The notes beneath the pieces were generated by a model. The model ran no database searches. It was not told where the DNA came from and saw nothing but the letters and a program-made list of their open reading frames with translations. The position numbers and the translations under genes are program-made. A stretch of 64,000 bases of DNA from Mya arenaria (taxonomy: Eukaryota; Mollusca; Bivalvia; Myida; Myidae), in NCBI RefSeq assembly GCF_026914265.1, contig NC_069134.1, forward strand, positions 65,358,094 to 65,422,093. Direction: 5' to 3'. Positions 24,601 to 35,065 of this stretch are shown one piece after another; the stretch's first letter is position 1, and each line of letters opens with the position of its first letter.

Positions 24601-26980
24601 AAAACTATTGATTAAGAAGTCACTTAAGTCTTGAGACACTTTTTTAAACTGTTTGTCTGAAAGAAGGTCGCATTTAAACCTAACAAGACGCAGATATAAA
24701 CCGCTACAAATACTGAAAATATTATGGCAATAGCATATCGTTTCAAAAGTTACAGAGGTCTGAAAAGGTGCACAAGCTCAGACACGGCGCACGTCCAATA
24801 CGTCGGAACGTAAACAGCGTACATGACGTCAAACACGTTTTGTTGTTGTTTCCAAAATAGTCGCCGTCACACTGAATACACCTGTGATGACAATGAATCA
24901 ATTGGAATACATTTATATACCGCTCAGATTCATTATCATTAATATTTGAGATTTCACCGTGCGAATGAATGTCAGCTAATGAAATTTCTAATCAGCTAAT
25001 CGATTGCCCTTCAATTGAGTTCTTGTTGGGGTGGGGGGAGATGGCCGGTGTTGAATATTGTCTCGAATATCGCGGACTCCAGTCTCTAAACGTGTCGTCC
25101 CTACAGTATGTTACGATTTTCACTCCAACTTTGGGGCATAAGAATATATATATATTTATAACTATCCGTTGTCCATATGCAAAATATAATATTCTCGAGT
25201 GGGAGAACAAAATCGCGGTGCGTTGCTATTGGGTAACAATTTTCCTTTTATCATAAATATTAACATGTCTTACAGCTTGTGTCTTAATCACACTTTTATT
25301 TACGAACACGTATTCTGATTCTGCATCACACACAAAATGCATGAAACTTCCTTGCCAAATATTAAAGGTGTTTAAACATACAAAAATCGGCCGTGTGGTG
25401 CCCATATAATTGCACATGCCGTCGAAAAGAAAACAGTTATGCAAAAATTCAATGAAAAAACTGTAAAACAGGTAAATGAATGCAACACCTTGACTAAAAC
25501 ATAGTTTCAAGTCATGCAATTTTCTACTTTCACTTTGTCAACATGCAATCGTTCAGCTTATACATTCAATAACTTTTTTGTTAAGGCCTCTAGAAACATG
25601 GGTTCAAAAACTGATAGAAGCTAACACGTGTGGCCTCCGGGTAGGCTTTTTTTATTGCGAAAATATACTCCCAAAACACCAAAATCCTTTCGAACATTTC
25701 ATTTCGCATTTCATTTCGCATCACACATTTCCCTCACTTAAAATTCGGAAAAAACACAAAACACGTTGGCCCCCTGGCACCTATTCAAGTAAAACAGACG
25801 GTTACGACCCGCTTCATTCTTAATATGTGAAAAAATAGGTATCACATATTTTATAATAGTAGTTGTCTTAATACTTAATGAAGTCTAGTGCTTTACGTGC
25901 TAAATATATAGTCATTTAATATTTATGATGTACTGAAATGTTTGCATAATGAAATATTTGAAAAAAGTAGTAATAGTTATATCATAATATATAGTCGTAA
26001 AACAATAATCACGAACAAAATCATAATACTGGCTTAATAAAGTAATTTGCATTAACGGTCATACGGCTTAAATTACGGCGTGGCTAAGAATCATCCCATG
26101 ATTATCTGCAAAGATGATAAACATGTCATTTCCGCGATTCTTGTGAGTTGGTTATCCGTTACGTTTCCACATGACCGGCTGTGATTTCGTCTAGGGTAAT
26201 AGCAATCGGAACTTATCAAGATATGGCCTCGGATATAATACGGGTCGTAAGAAAATAGTCCATCATGGCCGACCAAGAAGATGTTCAAATAACCAAGAGA
26301 TATGTTAGTCCAAAGACAGAATGAGGAGCGAACTTTTACCACTTATTTGTGTGTAAGTGTTATTTTCATACTTGTATATTGTATTTTAATAAAATATATA
26401 AATAGTTTTAAAAGAGCCCTAACGAGAAACTAATTGGAAATGTCATTAATTCTTAGTGGGTGGGGTAAAGTCTTCTTTCATTTGACAGATTCTAATATAG
26501 TAAATAACAATTTTGAAGCTCCAGTGATCAGTGGCAAAAATTAAGAAAACAAATACTCTATTTGTAATAACAAATAAGTCTGAATCTGACTTTACTTAGA
26601 TTGATAATAGGTTAGACTTTCTTTCTCATTGTATTTATCTCAAACATTTCATATCATTAACTTTATTTTTTTTTATAATTTTAAATTTACATTCTTTTAA
26701 CCAAGGATGTATGGTTTATATGTCCGTGAGTGTTGGTATCGAACAATTTAATGTAATGGCACAATTGAATGCCTCGGCCCTGTTCACTAATATAGTTCTC
26801 TAAATAAATTAGATCTTCATTCTATTGGTTTAACAAAATGAGTTTGAACGCATAAACCAGCACACATTTCTTTCAAGACTAAATTCTATGATATCCACCA
26901 GTGGTGGTGATGCAGAAACATTGAAAAATGCCGACATTTTTACTGTGCCAATGAAATGCAGACATTTAAATTTTAATCTT
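21626..26980. other. Gene-free stretch upstream of the GPCR
   Basis: AT-rich. 22025-22220 holds a degenerate ~50-bp tandem repeat (GAAACCACGTTAC-like words, about four units). CAGTCGAACACC at 23821 preceded by TA looks like one end of a pogo/Tc1-mariner-type element, but no partner end was found. A missing 5' exon of the GPCR could lie here, but none can be identified. Confidence 0.35.
22025..22220. repeat. Degenerate ~50-bp tandem repeat
   Basis: Four diverged units, each with a (T)AATCTGATTTAT-like start and a (A)GACCACGTTA-like core, near 22032, 22083, 22132 and 22187. Confidence 0.55.
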
Positions 26981-27261
26981 ATTGTCATTTTCAGAGAAGA
27001 GTATGGTACCATGGGTGCAGCTGACTCTGATTCCCGGCTTCTTCTAATGAAAAAAGGCAGATGAGGTAATGGTTGTACTATTTTCGAAATTCGGACAATA
27101 ATTTAACAGTCAAGTATCCTATTGGTTTAAGCTCAAAAGTACCTGCATGTTTGTACAATTAACCAACAAGGATTGACAGTATTAAAATATCAACATTGTA
27201 GATGAATTTAAACATGAATTTCGTTTCATATTTTTTAATTTACCAGTAGTCCAGAGCTAAA

Positions 27262-27606
27262 AGCTGCTCTCTCACAGATTGATAGTTCTTCTTGGTCGTT
27301 CTTCAAAAGCCCAAAGGAGTAATTAAATTAAATTTACACATATAATTAATTATATGGCTTAAAGCAATAGCAAAAAAAATATTTTCCAAACAATTGAAAT
27401 CTGTTCTATTATGTGTGACTTTATATGACTAGTTGGAGGAATTTTTACCAAATTTTCAAACTTGTATATGAAAGACTGTGATCTGATATTATGTCAGCAG
27501 TCTAATATCACTGGTTTCCATACATTTGCACAATAATTGCCAATTGGCTCGTTTAAAGATAAAAATAAAAAAGGTGTCAGAACAGTAAAACCGTGAGGAT
27601 GCAGCT
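27262..27606. mobile_element. MITE, CTCTCACAG family, copy 3 (diverged)
   Basis: Left AGCTGCTCTCTCACAGATTGA and right GTGAGGATGCAGCT are diverged inverted ends of the same family as 5814-6158. TTAA follows on the right; the left flank is TAAA. Confidence 0.65.
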
Positions 27607-28184
27607 TTAAATTTATGTTGCACTTAATGTTTTGTGAATCCTTTTCTGTTGTTGTACAGGCTTTTAAAATAATTGATCTGAAAATATAATTCCTATTATT
27701 GTTGTATTTTCTGTTTTCTATTTCAGGCACTGGAATCCGAATGTAATCAAAAATGCCATTGTATGAGGATTGACCTGCAATGCATGGAAATCATCTAACA
27801 CAACTGCAACGCCTACCTTGGAAAAATGAGTGCAAGATGGAAACAAAGCGTTCAGTGGAACATCTTGTCATCTCAAATATTTGATGACTTACATACTGAT
27901 GTGAAATTGAAGATAAAAGTCATCTGTTGGTCCGTGATTATTAAATAAATCCGAACATATATTTTAAAAGGGTAATATGGTAAAGGATTTATCTACGCTT
28001 AAAGTGGTTTTCCTATATTATGGAGGGAAGATAACTACAAAAACAGAAACAGATGGCATCGGCAGACCAAATAAAGGAGAACTATTTTGTTCAGTTCAAT
28101 TTTTAAGACTTCAGAAAATCCGTTAATAGGGCACATCCTTGCAAATGCCATATTGTAAACTGGGCTCTTTAAAATGTGAAAAGG

Positions 28185-28390
28185 TGAAAGTGGTCTAGAG
28201 GATAAGCCTCAAATTCAAGGTTGTGAGTTCAAGACCTCCAAGATACTTTCTCTTGACCTCAGGAAAATGATGTCCATACTTGTTTCTACTTAGGCAACAG
28301 ACTTAAGAGTGATTTTGTAAGCTTCCAGCTTGCATAGCAATCTGATAAGGCATAAAATAAGATACTAGCTGACTTGCAAACAGTTTTTCC
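28185..28390 (+). mobile_element. tRNA-derived SINE
   Basis: Starts with a tRNA-like A box (GTGGTCTAGAGGATAAG) and B box (GTGAGTTCAAGACC), followed by a tail (TACTTGTTTCTACTTAGG) shared with the SINE at 49600-49790. No functional tRNA fold is apparent. Confidence 0.6.
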
Positions 28391-28600
28391 ATTTGTGTTG
28401 ATTTATTTTTCAGTCTGTTGGAATGTTTATTAGAAGTGATGCGCATTGCTTACTGCAACCAATATTTATTTTCTTTATTAAGTTAAATTTAACGAACACA
28501 TAACATGACTTGTTATTTTACAGATGCACGTTTATTTCGTTGATTGTATGAGTTTATTTTCTCAAATGATGTAATAAAAGTTATTCTGAATGACTGTCCT

Positions 28601-29458
28601 TTTTTGTTTGAAGAAAATGTGTTGAGGTTTTGGCATAGTGTCAACATCATCATCATCATTGTTGTGTACAAATAAAACATTTAAAGCAATGTAATAAAAA
28701 CCAAACTGTCAAGCCAAGTACTCAAAGAGACACAAGGATACTGCTAAAGAGACCGGTGATACATTTAGACAAATAAAATGCAAAGAAAGATCTATAATTC
28801 TGACACATGGTAATGCTTTAAATAGTCCTCTCATTGTGTGTTTATGGTTAAAGTGGAGACATACAGTATTTTTTATAATGAAGACTTAAATTTATATGGC
28901 AACTTAAAGCCATATATGGGGATTAAACGCCAGAAATATTGTGAAGTCTCCCAAAAGACTCAATGCACTTAAAAGGGCTTGGCACAGAAATGAAAGTAAA
29001 AATGGGAGCAAAACCTAATTTATCATTAATTTTACATTGGATTGCATACAGATGGCTCTGTTATTACTTGACTAATATTAAAAATAAAATTGATCCAAAC
29101 TGTAATTATTCTTGTTTGCATTTTATGGAGTTGGACATAAAAGAGTCATTTGGTGAAGAGTGAGCTAAAGGCTAATTATTCAAAATAGATTAAGTATTAT
29201 TGAAAAAAGTCTGGAATGCATTGCTGAAAAGCTTAGTAACCTGGCTTTTATTTACAAAAAAATAAATCAGTTGAGTATCTTATCAGTTACTCTTTTGGTG
29301 TTTACTCAAAGATATTGAGACTAATAATTATAGATTAAGACAAATATAATGTGTAAGGAAACTTCTAATGAGTGGGTTTTATCCACAGCTTAGGAGGTAA
29401 AGTGAAGCATGATCTGCCTTGAACAAATACAATTTTAAGACAAGTTCTGTCAACTTAG
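28601..29458. other. Intergenic, no gene seen
   Basis: AT-rich sequence. The open frame around 28963-29163 has no domain, coding bias or splice support. Confidence 0.4.
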
Positions 29459-29770
29459 TGCACCAGTCAATTGTAACCCCACCCCCCACCCCAGGTCCGG
29501 GGGAATACTGCGGTTAACCCGGGGAAATGGGCCGTGTTTTTACCTATCAGGTGGCCCTGCAGTGCTGGGTGAATGCGGTGGTTTTATCTTCGCTTAAAGT
29601 ATAGAGGGGAATGGACCTTACCTAGAGTCCCTGGGGTGTGGGGGCATTTGGCAGGGATTTTGCCATTGGATGGCGCAGGGTGGGGATTTTAGCCGGGGTT
29701 GGCTGTACTGAAAGTCAAAGTCCCCACTATTCCTCAGACATGGGGGGCGTGGTTACAATTGTCTGGTGCA
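29459..29770. mobile_element. MITE, TGCACCAGTCAATTGTAAC family, copy 1
   Basis: Inverted ends TGCACCAGTCAATTGTAAC (left) and GTTACAATTGTCTGGTGCA (right) enclose a GC-rich interior with CCAGGTCCGGGG words. Flanks TAG and TAT are close to the TTA duplication seen at copies 2 and 3. Non-coding. Confidence 0.8.
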
Positions 29771-32300
29771 TATCCACATGAACGTTGTACTGGTACTCTA
29801 ACAATTGAGCTTACTGCGTGGATAGTCGCCGCCCCACCCCAACCCCACAGAACTGTTTACACAAAAAAATCTGCAGCCCAAACCCAACAATGCTGAAGTA
29901 AAGGCATGCATAGATTTCAGCTGGTAAAGCTGACTGGGTGCCAAGCTCACACCCTTCCTACCACAACCCACAAAACTCTGCACAAGGCAATCAATGATTT
30001 TACAGAATAATAATGTTGTTTTAATGGCAAGGCAGGGTGTGAAAAATAACACCGCCAAGTATGACCTAAAACTTACATTTCATAGGGTATTCCTATAACT
30101 GTTGAGAAAATGTTGACATTTAGTCCATGCATGCATTTAATCCGATGTAATGATTCATGCATGCCATGAACCGTATGATCATTTCAATGACTGTCAAGTA
30201 CATTTTCTGTGTGCTCACGATTTTTCTAGAGGAAATAGAGTGCTTCAACTATAAGGAAACATCTAAATATTCATAAAACGAACATTCTTTGAGGTTACAA
30301 TAAATATTTTCTCTTAAACAAGCACATTTAATTTAACACAATCCATTTCCTTGTTGTTACAATGGGCCTTCTTTACGCGGACTGAAAACGGTGTTAATCG
30401 CCGGCAGCCGCATCGCACTTTCGTATATCCTTACTTCTATTTACGAGGTCTATCTCGAAGCTTGCCGGAGATGGCCGAGTAGTTACGATTGGGGTAATAG
30501 AAGGAAAGCCACATTAAGGTTGGTCATTATGAGTCTATTAAAAATGCGTCGCCCTCATGCGGTAACTTACGATGGAAAGTTCTGAGATCACGGATGTGAC
30601 GTTACATGTCACGATCTTTTAGTGGACGTGAAACTTAGTGTGCATGTCCCTGCAAGCAATATGTACTTAAAATTAAACTTTTTTTAAGTGATACAAACAC
30701 AAATGCACTGCTTTGGAACTGCAAGTGCATGGTAAATTCATGGCATGCTGGTCATGTTCATATGTTTGTAGTAATTATCACCAATTCGGTATATAGAGTA
30801 TAAATGCCTTTGGTCAAAACCAGAATGAACCATGATGAAATTCTCTCATCTCTAGAATGATCAACATATGCACTTCTTTGCAAATTTCACAATATATCTT
30901 TTTGCATAATGTTTAAAATAGATGAAGTTTCTGTTAAATGATTTTACAATTTGTGAAATGTTTTATCTAGCTAACCTTTATCTAAAATTCGGTTGACATT
31001 AAGAACTTTTGCTTAGCAAATCATCTATTCCATGGCTAATTTGCGTAGAAGGGATGTTACTCTTTTGTCAACCGAAGGTTAGAGACAACCCTTTTTTAAA
31101 TACAAACATGAGTTGTACTCCATCGATAAATACCTAGGTTTTCTAAGCCACTTTTGTTGTTAGCATAGTTCGACATTGATTCCTTTTGTCAGTCAAATGA
31201 CTTTCACAAAGTTCGTTCGCACATCGTATCAGCTTAGCTCTGTCAGTCTTTTGCGTGGCACTACTGTTTATTATGCCAATATAAATAATGAGTTTTTTAT
31301 GAGAATGTAAGTGCCTAAAATTTTGATGGCAGGCATTTCTGTTCTAGGTCTTTCAACATCACATCTGGTCAAAGGAGTGGATTAGACAGAGGCAAAGCTG
31401 TTAGCTAGTTGCGGTGGAGGATACTTAAGCGTAACACGCCAAGCTCCAATTGAAATTCTAGAACCGCCCCTGCATATTTTAGTGGTACTAGTTCAGTAAA
31501 TTATTTACAGTTTCAGACTTCAGCCGGTTCAGGAACACACGATTTATCGTTAGTTTGAAACTGTTTCAAACTTTCAGTGTTTGACTTGGTTGAACATTCG
31601 TTCCATTTCCTTTTGTTAACTTTCAAATGGCAAACGTCATTGGAATGCTTCGAAAGATAAATCAGAATTCATATGTTTTACTCGTTACTTTGGTGATAAA
31701 CCATGTAAGAGAACTTGAAGCCTCAGAAAGGCCATGTTTTAATTGAATTGTCGCGGAAGCGGGAGTTGATATGTCGATTGCTGGCTCCCGTTTCATCTTC
31801 TTTCTTTATCAAACACGAGAGGCAATAAAAAGGGAAACAACTACGCACGTAAAACAACGTCAAGGGAAGCAAGTCAATCGAGTTTTTCGTAAAATGAGGA
31901 ACAGGGGGTAGTTTGAAACAAAACTACCAGATGATGAAACTGACTTATACTCAATAATAGCTCATAATAAATTTGAAAATTATCAATCTTTATATCGTTA
32001 CGTATCAATTAAATGTCTAATATGTAACACTACTTTAAGTTCTGAGTCAAGACGGCCGTAATAAGCTTCGGTACATTTTTGAATACTGCAATTTGTCTTG
32101 ACTTTTTTCAAGTGTAAATGCATGAACAAACCAAACTGTAAAACTCGCATGTAGATGCAACTTGTATAAATAATCATTTAAAATTTTATTTCAACGATTC
32201 AAGTTACATGTTAACCAAACGTTTATCGAGATATTTATTCAACCTTGGGCGATTTTGTTTACGGAAACCGTTTTCACATCGTTATACATGTAGTTTAGTG
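29771..32300. other. Gene-free stretch before the glycosyltransferase duplication
   Basis: A GC-richer island at 30380-30600 contains AGCTTGCCGGAGATGGCCGA and a short open frame without recognisable domain; it may be a promoter or an old repeat. AGTTTGAAACTGTTTCAAACT near 31551 is a short palindrome. Nothing else stands out. Confidence 0.4.
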
Positions 32301-32392
32301 TAAAATGTATATCAAATGTATGTTAAATCACTCGAGTCTCTCACGTATTACAGTGAAATTTGGATACGCTGCTATATATACTTTTAACTAAA

Positions 32393-32488
32393 ATGATAAC
32401 AAGAAAAATCAAATTGCTTCTTTTGTGTTTTTATTAATTTCTTTAGGTTTGGCTTACGCGCTAATGGCAATAATACTTCGAATTGGAG
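32393..32488 (+). pseudogene. Relic signal-anchor exon of glycosyltransferase copy 1
   Basis: Homologous to the membrane-anchor exon of copy 2 at 40006-40102, with the same ATGATAACA start and the same G/GTAAAT donor. A net one-base loss just after AAATTGC makes the ATG frame stop after 14 codons, while the downstream frame that would splice correctly has no start of its own. So this exon probably no longer supplies the N-terminus of copy 1. Confidence 0.65.
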
Positions 32489-32753
32489 GTAAATAAGTTT
32501 ATACATTATTATATTTTTTCGGCAAAGAACAGGCGTTTTCTGATCGATTAGATCAGCCGTGCTTGAAAAGTTCGTCTGGCACCCACGATGCCCGATGAAT
32601 AACGCAAAACAACACGCATAGTGTTAATTCTTTTATTTCAATATTAATCTTATACAAACACTTTTATAACAAAAATTAGGTAAATTTTCTGAAAAAGCGC
32701 TGTTTTGGAGAATCTTTTTGGCGTCAACATTTTATTAGAATTATTACGCGTCA

Positions 32754-32761
32754 TGACGTCA
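32754..32761. promoter_or_regulatory. CRE-type palindrome TGACGTCA upstream of copy 1 start
   Basis: A full TGACGTCA lies 31 bp before the ATG at 32793. The same octamer is kept at 40393-40400 in the equivalent intron position of copy 2. Could be a CREB/ATF site of an internal promoter; this is inference. Confidence 0.35.
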
Positions 32762-32792
32762 GTAAACAAACATCGCAAGCGCTTTTGGTGAA

Positions 32793-33758
32793 ATGTACAA
32801 ACTTTCTGCGTTAATTTTCACCATATGTTTCAATTCAATTTGTTCTTCACCAGCAACAAAATATTCAAAAGCAGTATGCAAATACATTTTAGATAAAGAA
32901 GTTATAAGCAAAGAGGACGTCCGATTGAATTTTAGAAATACATTCAACAATACATCATACGAAATATCTCCGAAGTTATTTGTAAATATGACGTTTCCAT
33001 TTTTCGAAGCTGAAATGCATGAAGATTTCCCAACACTAAAGGATGCTGCTCCAAAAATTCCGCATATTTTACATCAAACATACAAATCGGAAGAAATCCC
33101 TACTTTCTACGTTCCTGTGATAAAGTCCTTCCTCAAGCTACACCCAAATTGGACCTATTATTTCTGGACTGAGGACTCAGCCAGAAGGCTACTGGCAAAG
33201 AAATACCCATACTTTCTACCGATATGGGATGGCTATAAAGATCCCATGAACAGAGCAGATGCTCTAAGATATTTTGTACTTTATGAGTACGGCGGTGTTT
33301 ATACAGACTGTGATGTTAGGTTTTTACGCCCGCTGGACAGAGCTACTAAAGTGTTTTCCGCAATCCTACCCCTTGAACCGTTTGAACACAGCGTGTTCCG
33401 ATTGAAGATGCCGTTCCTGACTAACAATGCTATCATGATGAGTCGTCCTAGACACCCATTCTTTAAGCTTTTGATGGACAGTCTAAAATCTGCGAAAAAC
33501 AGGAACTGGATGCTGGTCGTTGCAGGGCCTGTTTTTGTCAACCATGTATTTGTAAAGTACAATAATATAAGTCAATCCAAATATAGAATATTTAAAGATA
33601 ACACTTCAATCAACGGATTAGTGCCATACAACCTACAAGAGATGTCAAAATATCCATTGAGTCATGAAAACCACGTCCTTGTCCCGAATACGCACTTCTT
33701 TCTTAATGCGCTGGCGTATAAATTTGATGACGATGGTGTTATTAGACTGTGTATATAG
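32793..33758 (+). CDS. GT32-like glycosyltransferase (DXD sugar-binding family), copy 1
   Basis: 321 codons from ATG 32793. The family core is clear: IPHILHQTYKSEEIP, FWTEDSARRLL, then RADALRYFVLYEYGG with VYTDCDVRF, the DxD motif (D172, D174) expected to bind the metal and nucleotide-sugar, and a conserved region around NNAIMMSRPRHPFF. This matches the OCH1/SUR1-like and A4GALT-like fold group, Golgi enzymes adding a sugar to glycans or glycolipids; donor and acceptor are unknown. The N-terminus MYKLSALIFTICFNSICSSPA reads through what is intron in copy 2 and looks like a signal peptide rather than a membrane anchor. Splicing from 32393 to the acceptor at 32853 is the alternative. The frame ends at RLCI and family-like C-terminal sequence continues in another frame (33759-34038). 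Confidence 0.8.
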   Translation: MYKLSALIFTICFNSICSSPATKYSKAVCKYILDKEVISKEDVRLNFRNTFNNTSYEISPKLFVNMTFPFFEAEMHEDFPTLKDAAPKIPHILHQTYKSEEIPTFYVPVIKSFLKLHPNWTYYFWTEDSARRLLAKKYPYFLPIWDGYKDPMNRADALRYFVLYEYGGVYTDCDVRFLRPLDRATKVFSAILPLEPFEHSVFRLKMPFLTNNAIMMSRPRHPFFKLLMDSLKSAKNRNWMLVVAGPVFVNHVFVKYNNISQSKYRIFKDNTSINGLVPYNLQEMSKYPLSHENHVLVPNTHFFLNALAYKFDDDGVIRLCI

Positions 33759-34038
33759 TGATATTCTTGCAAACAAAGCGTTTCAGGTTGATGGCAAAAG
33801 CAAGTGTAGACAGAGCGACTTCACAAAACTATGCGTGAATGAATACAGAGCAAATCCTGACATGTGGAAAAGAGGATGTAATGAACTGAACAGACGAAAA
33901 TCACGTTCCAAAGAAGAACAGTTTAGATTTACTTTTACGGAACATATGTGGTCGAGTTCATATTATAAAGCACAATTTAACATTACTAAGACTATACACA
34001 TAAACACTTTGGTACCTAAGGTTGTTATTTTCAATTGA
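33759..34038 (+). other. Out-of-frame C-terminal continuation of glycosyltransferase copy 1
   Basis: Directly after the stop, an adjacent frame stays open for ~90 codons: YSDILANKAFQVDGKSKC, then MWKRGCNELNRRKSRSKEEQ and FTEHMWSSSYY, ending IFN plus stop. The copy-2 counterpart is open too and differs by several conservative substitutions. It looks like the native C-terminal tail of the enzyme. The cause could be a one-base insertion shared by both copies, an unusually short intron (about 51 nt, GT at 33736 to AG at 33786), or recoding. Not resolvable from sequence. Confidence 0.55.
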
Positions 34039-34284
34039 AGTTTAGTATATTATATTACTGCACGTGACTGTAATTAACTGTATAAGTAATGTCAAATGCT
34101 ACAATATCTAGTTTTCAATAAACAAACGCGTATTAGAAAATGTTTATCAAAATCATTGGATACATATATTAAATATCAACTTCGATACACACCATGGCTC
34201 ACAACAAAACCCTACAGGCTTATGGTGAAAATGAATGTTTATATTCTAAACTCACTCATACACACACATCCTTATTATTCAAAA

Positions 34285-34910
34285 CTGAGGACAAACCTAC
34301 ATTACTTCATTGAGGACAAACTTACATTATTTCACTGAGGACAAACCTACATTACTTCATTGAGGACAAACCTACATTACTTCATTGACGACAAACCTAC
34401 ATTACTTCATTGAGGACAAACCTACATTACTTCATTGACGACAAACCTACATTACTTCATTGAGGACAAACTTACATTACTTCATTGAGGACAAACCTAC
34501 ATTACTTCATTGACGACAAACCTACATTACTTCATTGAGTACAAACCTACATTACTTCATTGACGACAAACTTACATTATTTCACTGAGGACAAACCTAC
34601 ATTACTTCATTGAGGACAAACCTACATTACTTCATTGACGACAAACCTACATTACTTCATTGAGGACAAACCTACATTACATCATTGAGGACAAACCTAC
34701 ATTACTTCATTGACGACAAACCTACATTACTTCATTGAGGACAAACCTACATTACTTCATTGAGGACAAACCTACATTACTTCATTGAGGACAAACCTAC
34801 ATTACTTCATTGACGACAAACCTACATTACTTCATTGAGGACAAACCTACATTACTTCATTGACGACAAATCTACATTACTTCATTTAGGACAAACCTAC
34901 ATTACTTCAT
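34285..34910. repeat. 25-bp minisatellite, about 25 units
   Basis: Units of GACAAACCTACATTACTTCA plus TTGAG or TTGAC, ending just before TTGTTCGCCAAACTCTTAAC. The duplicate locus at 41925-41990 holds only about one degenerate unit, so the array grew after (or was lost since) the duplication. Confidence 0.95.
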
Positions 34911-35065
34911 TGTTCGCCAAACTCTTAACCACTTCAACTTTACCAGTCTTGTTATTTCGTCAACGTTTTTTATTTAAAAATTATGTGCCGCATTCCAATA
35001 AATCCTCCTAGCACGTTTTATGTTTTATAGTACCTGTATAAAATATCAAACGTAATATTAATACA

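Larger units (their letters stand above)
26999..28600 (+). ncRNA. Possible spliced transcript (low coding content)
   Basis: Exon-like 26998-27065 is preceded by TCATTTTCAG and followed by GATGAG/GTAATGG. A second acceptor with a strong pyrimidine tract, ending TTCTATTTCAG, precedes 27727. An AATAAA lies at ~28574. The only frame in the first exon is short (starts MGAADSDSRLLLMKKGR, then stop), so any product is either a tiny peptide or a non-coding RNA. A MITE sits in the inferred intron and a SINE in the inferred last exon. Speculative without RNA evidence. Confidence 0.25.

Noticed and set aside
33299-33562. 87-codon minus-strand frame repeated at 40927-41190
   Set aside because: Shadow of the glycosyltransferase coding strand, duplicated with it.
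34285-34910. CRISPR-like array
   Set aside because: Units are contiguous 25-bp repeats without unique spacers in an animal genome; a minisatellite.
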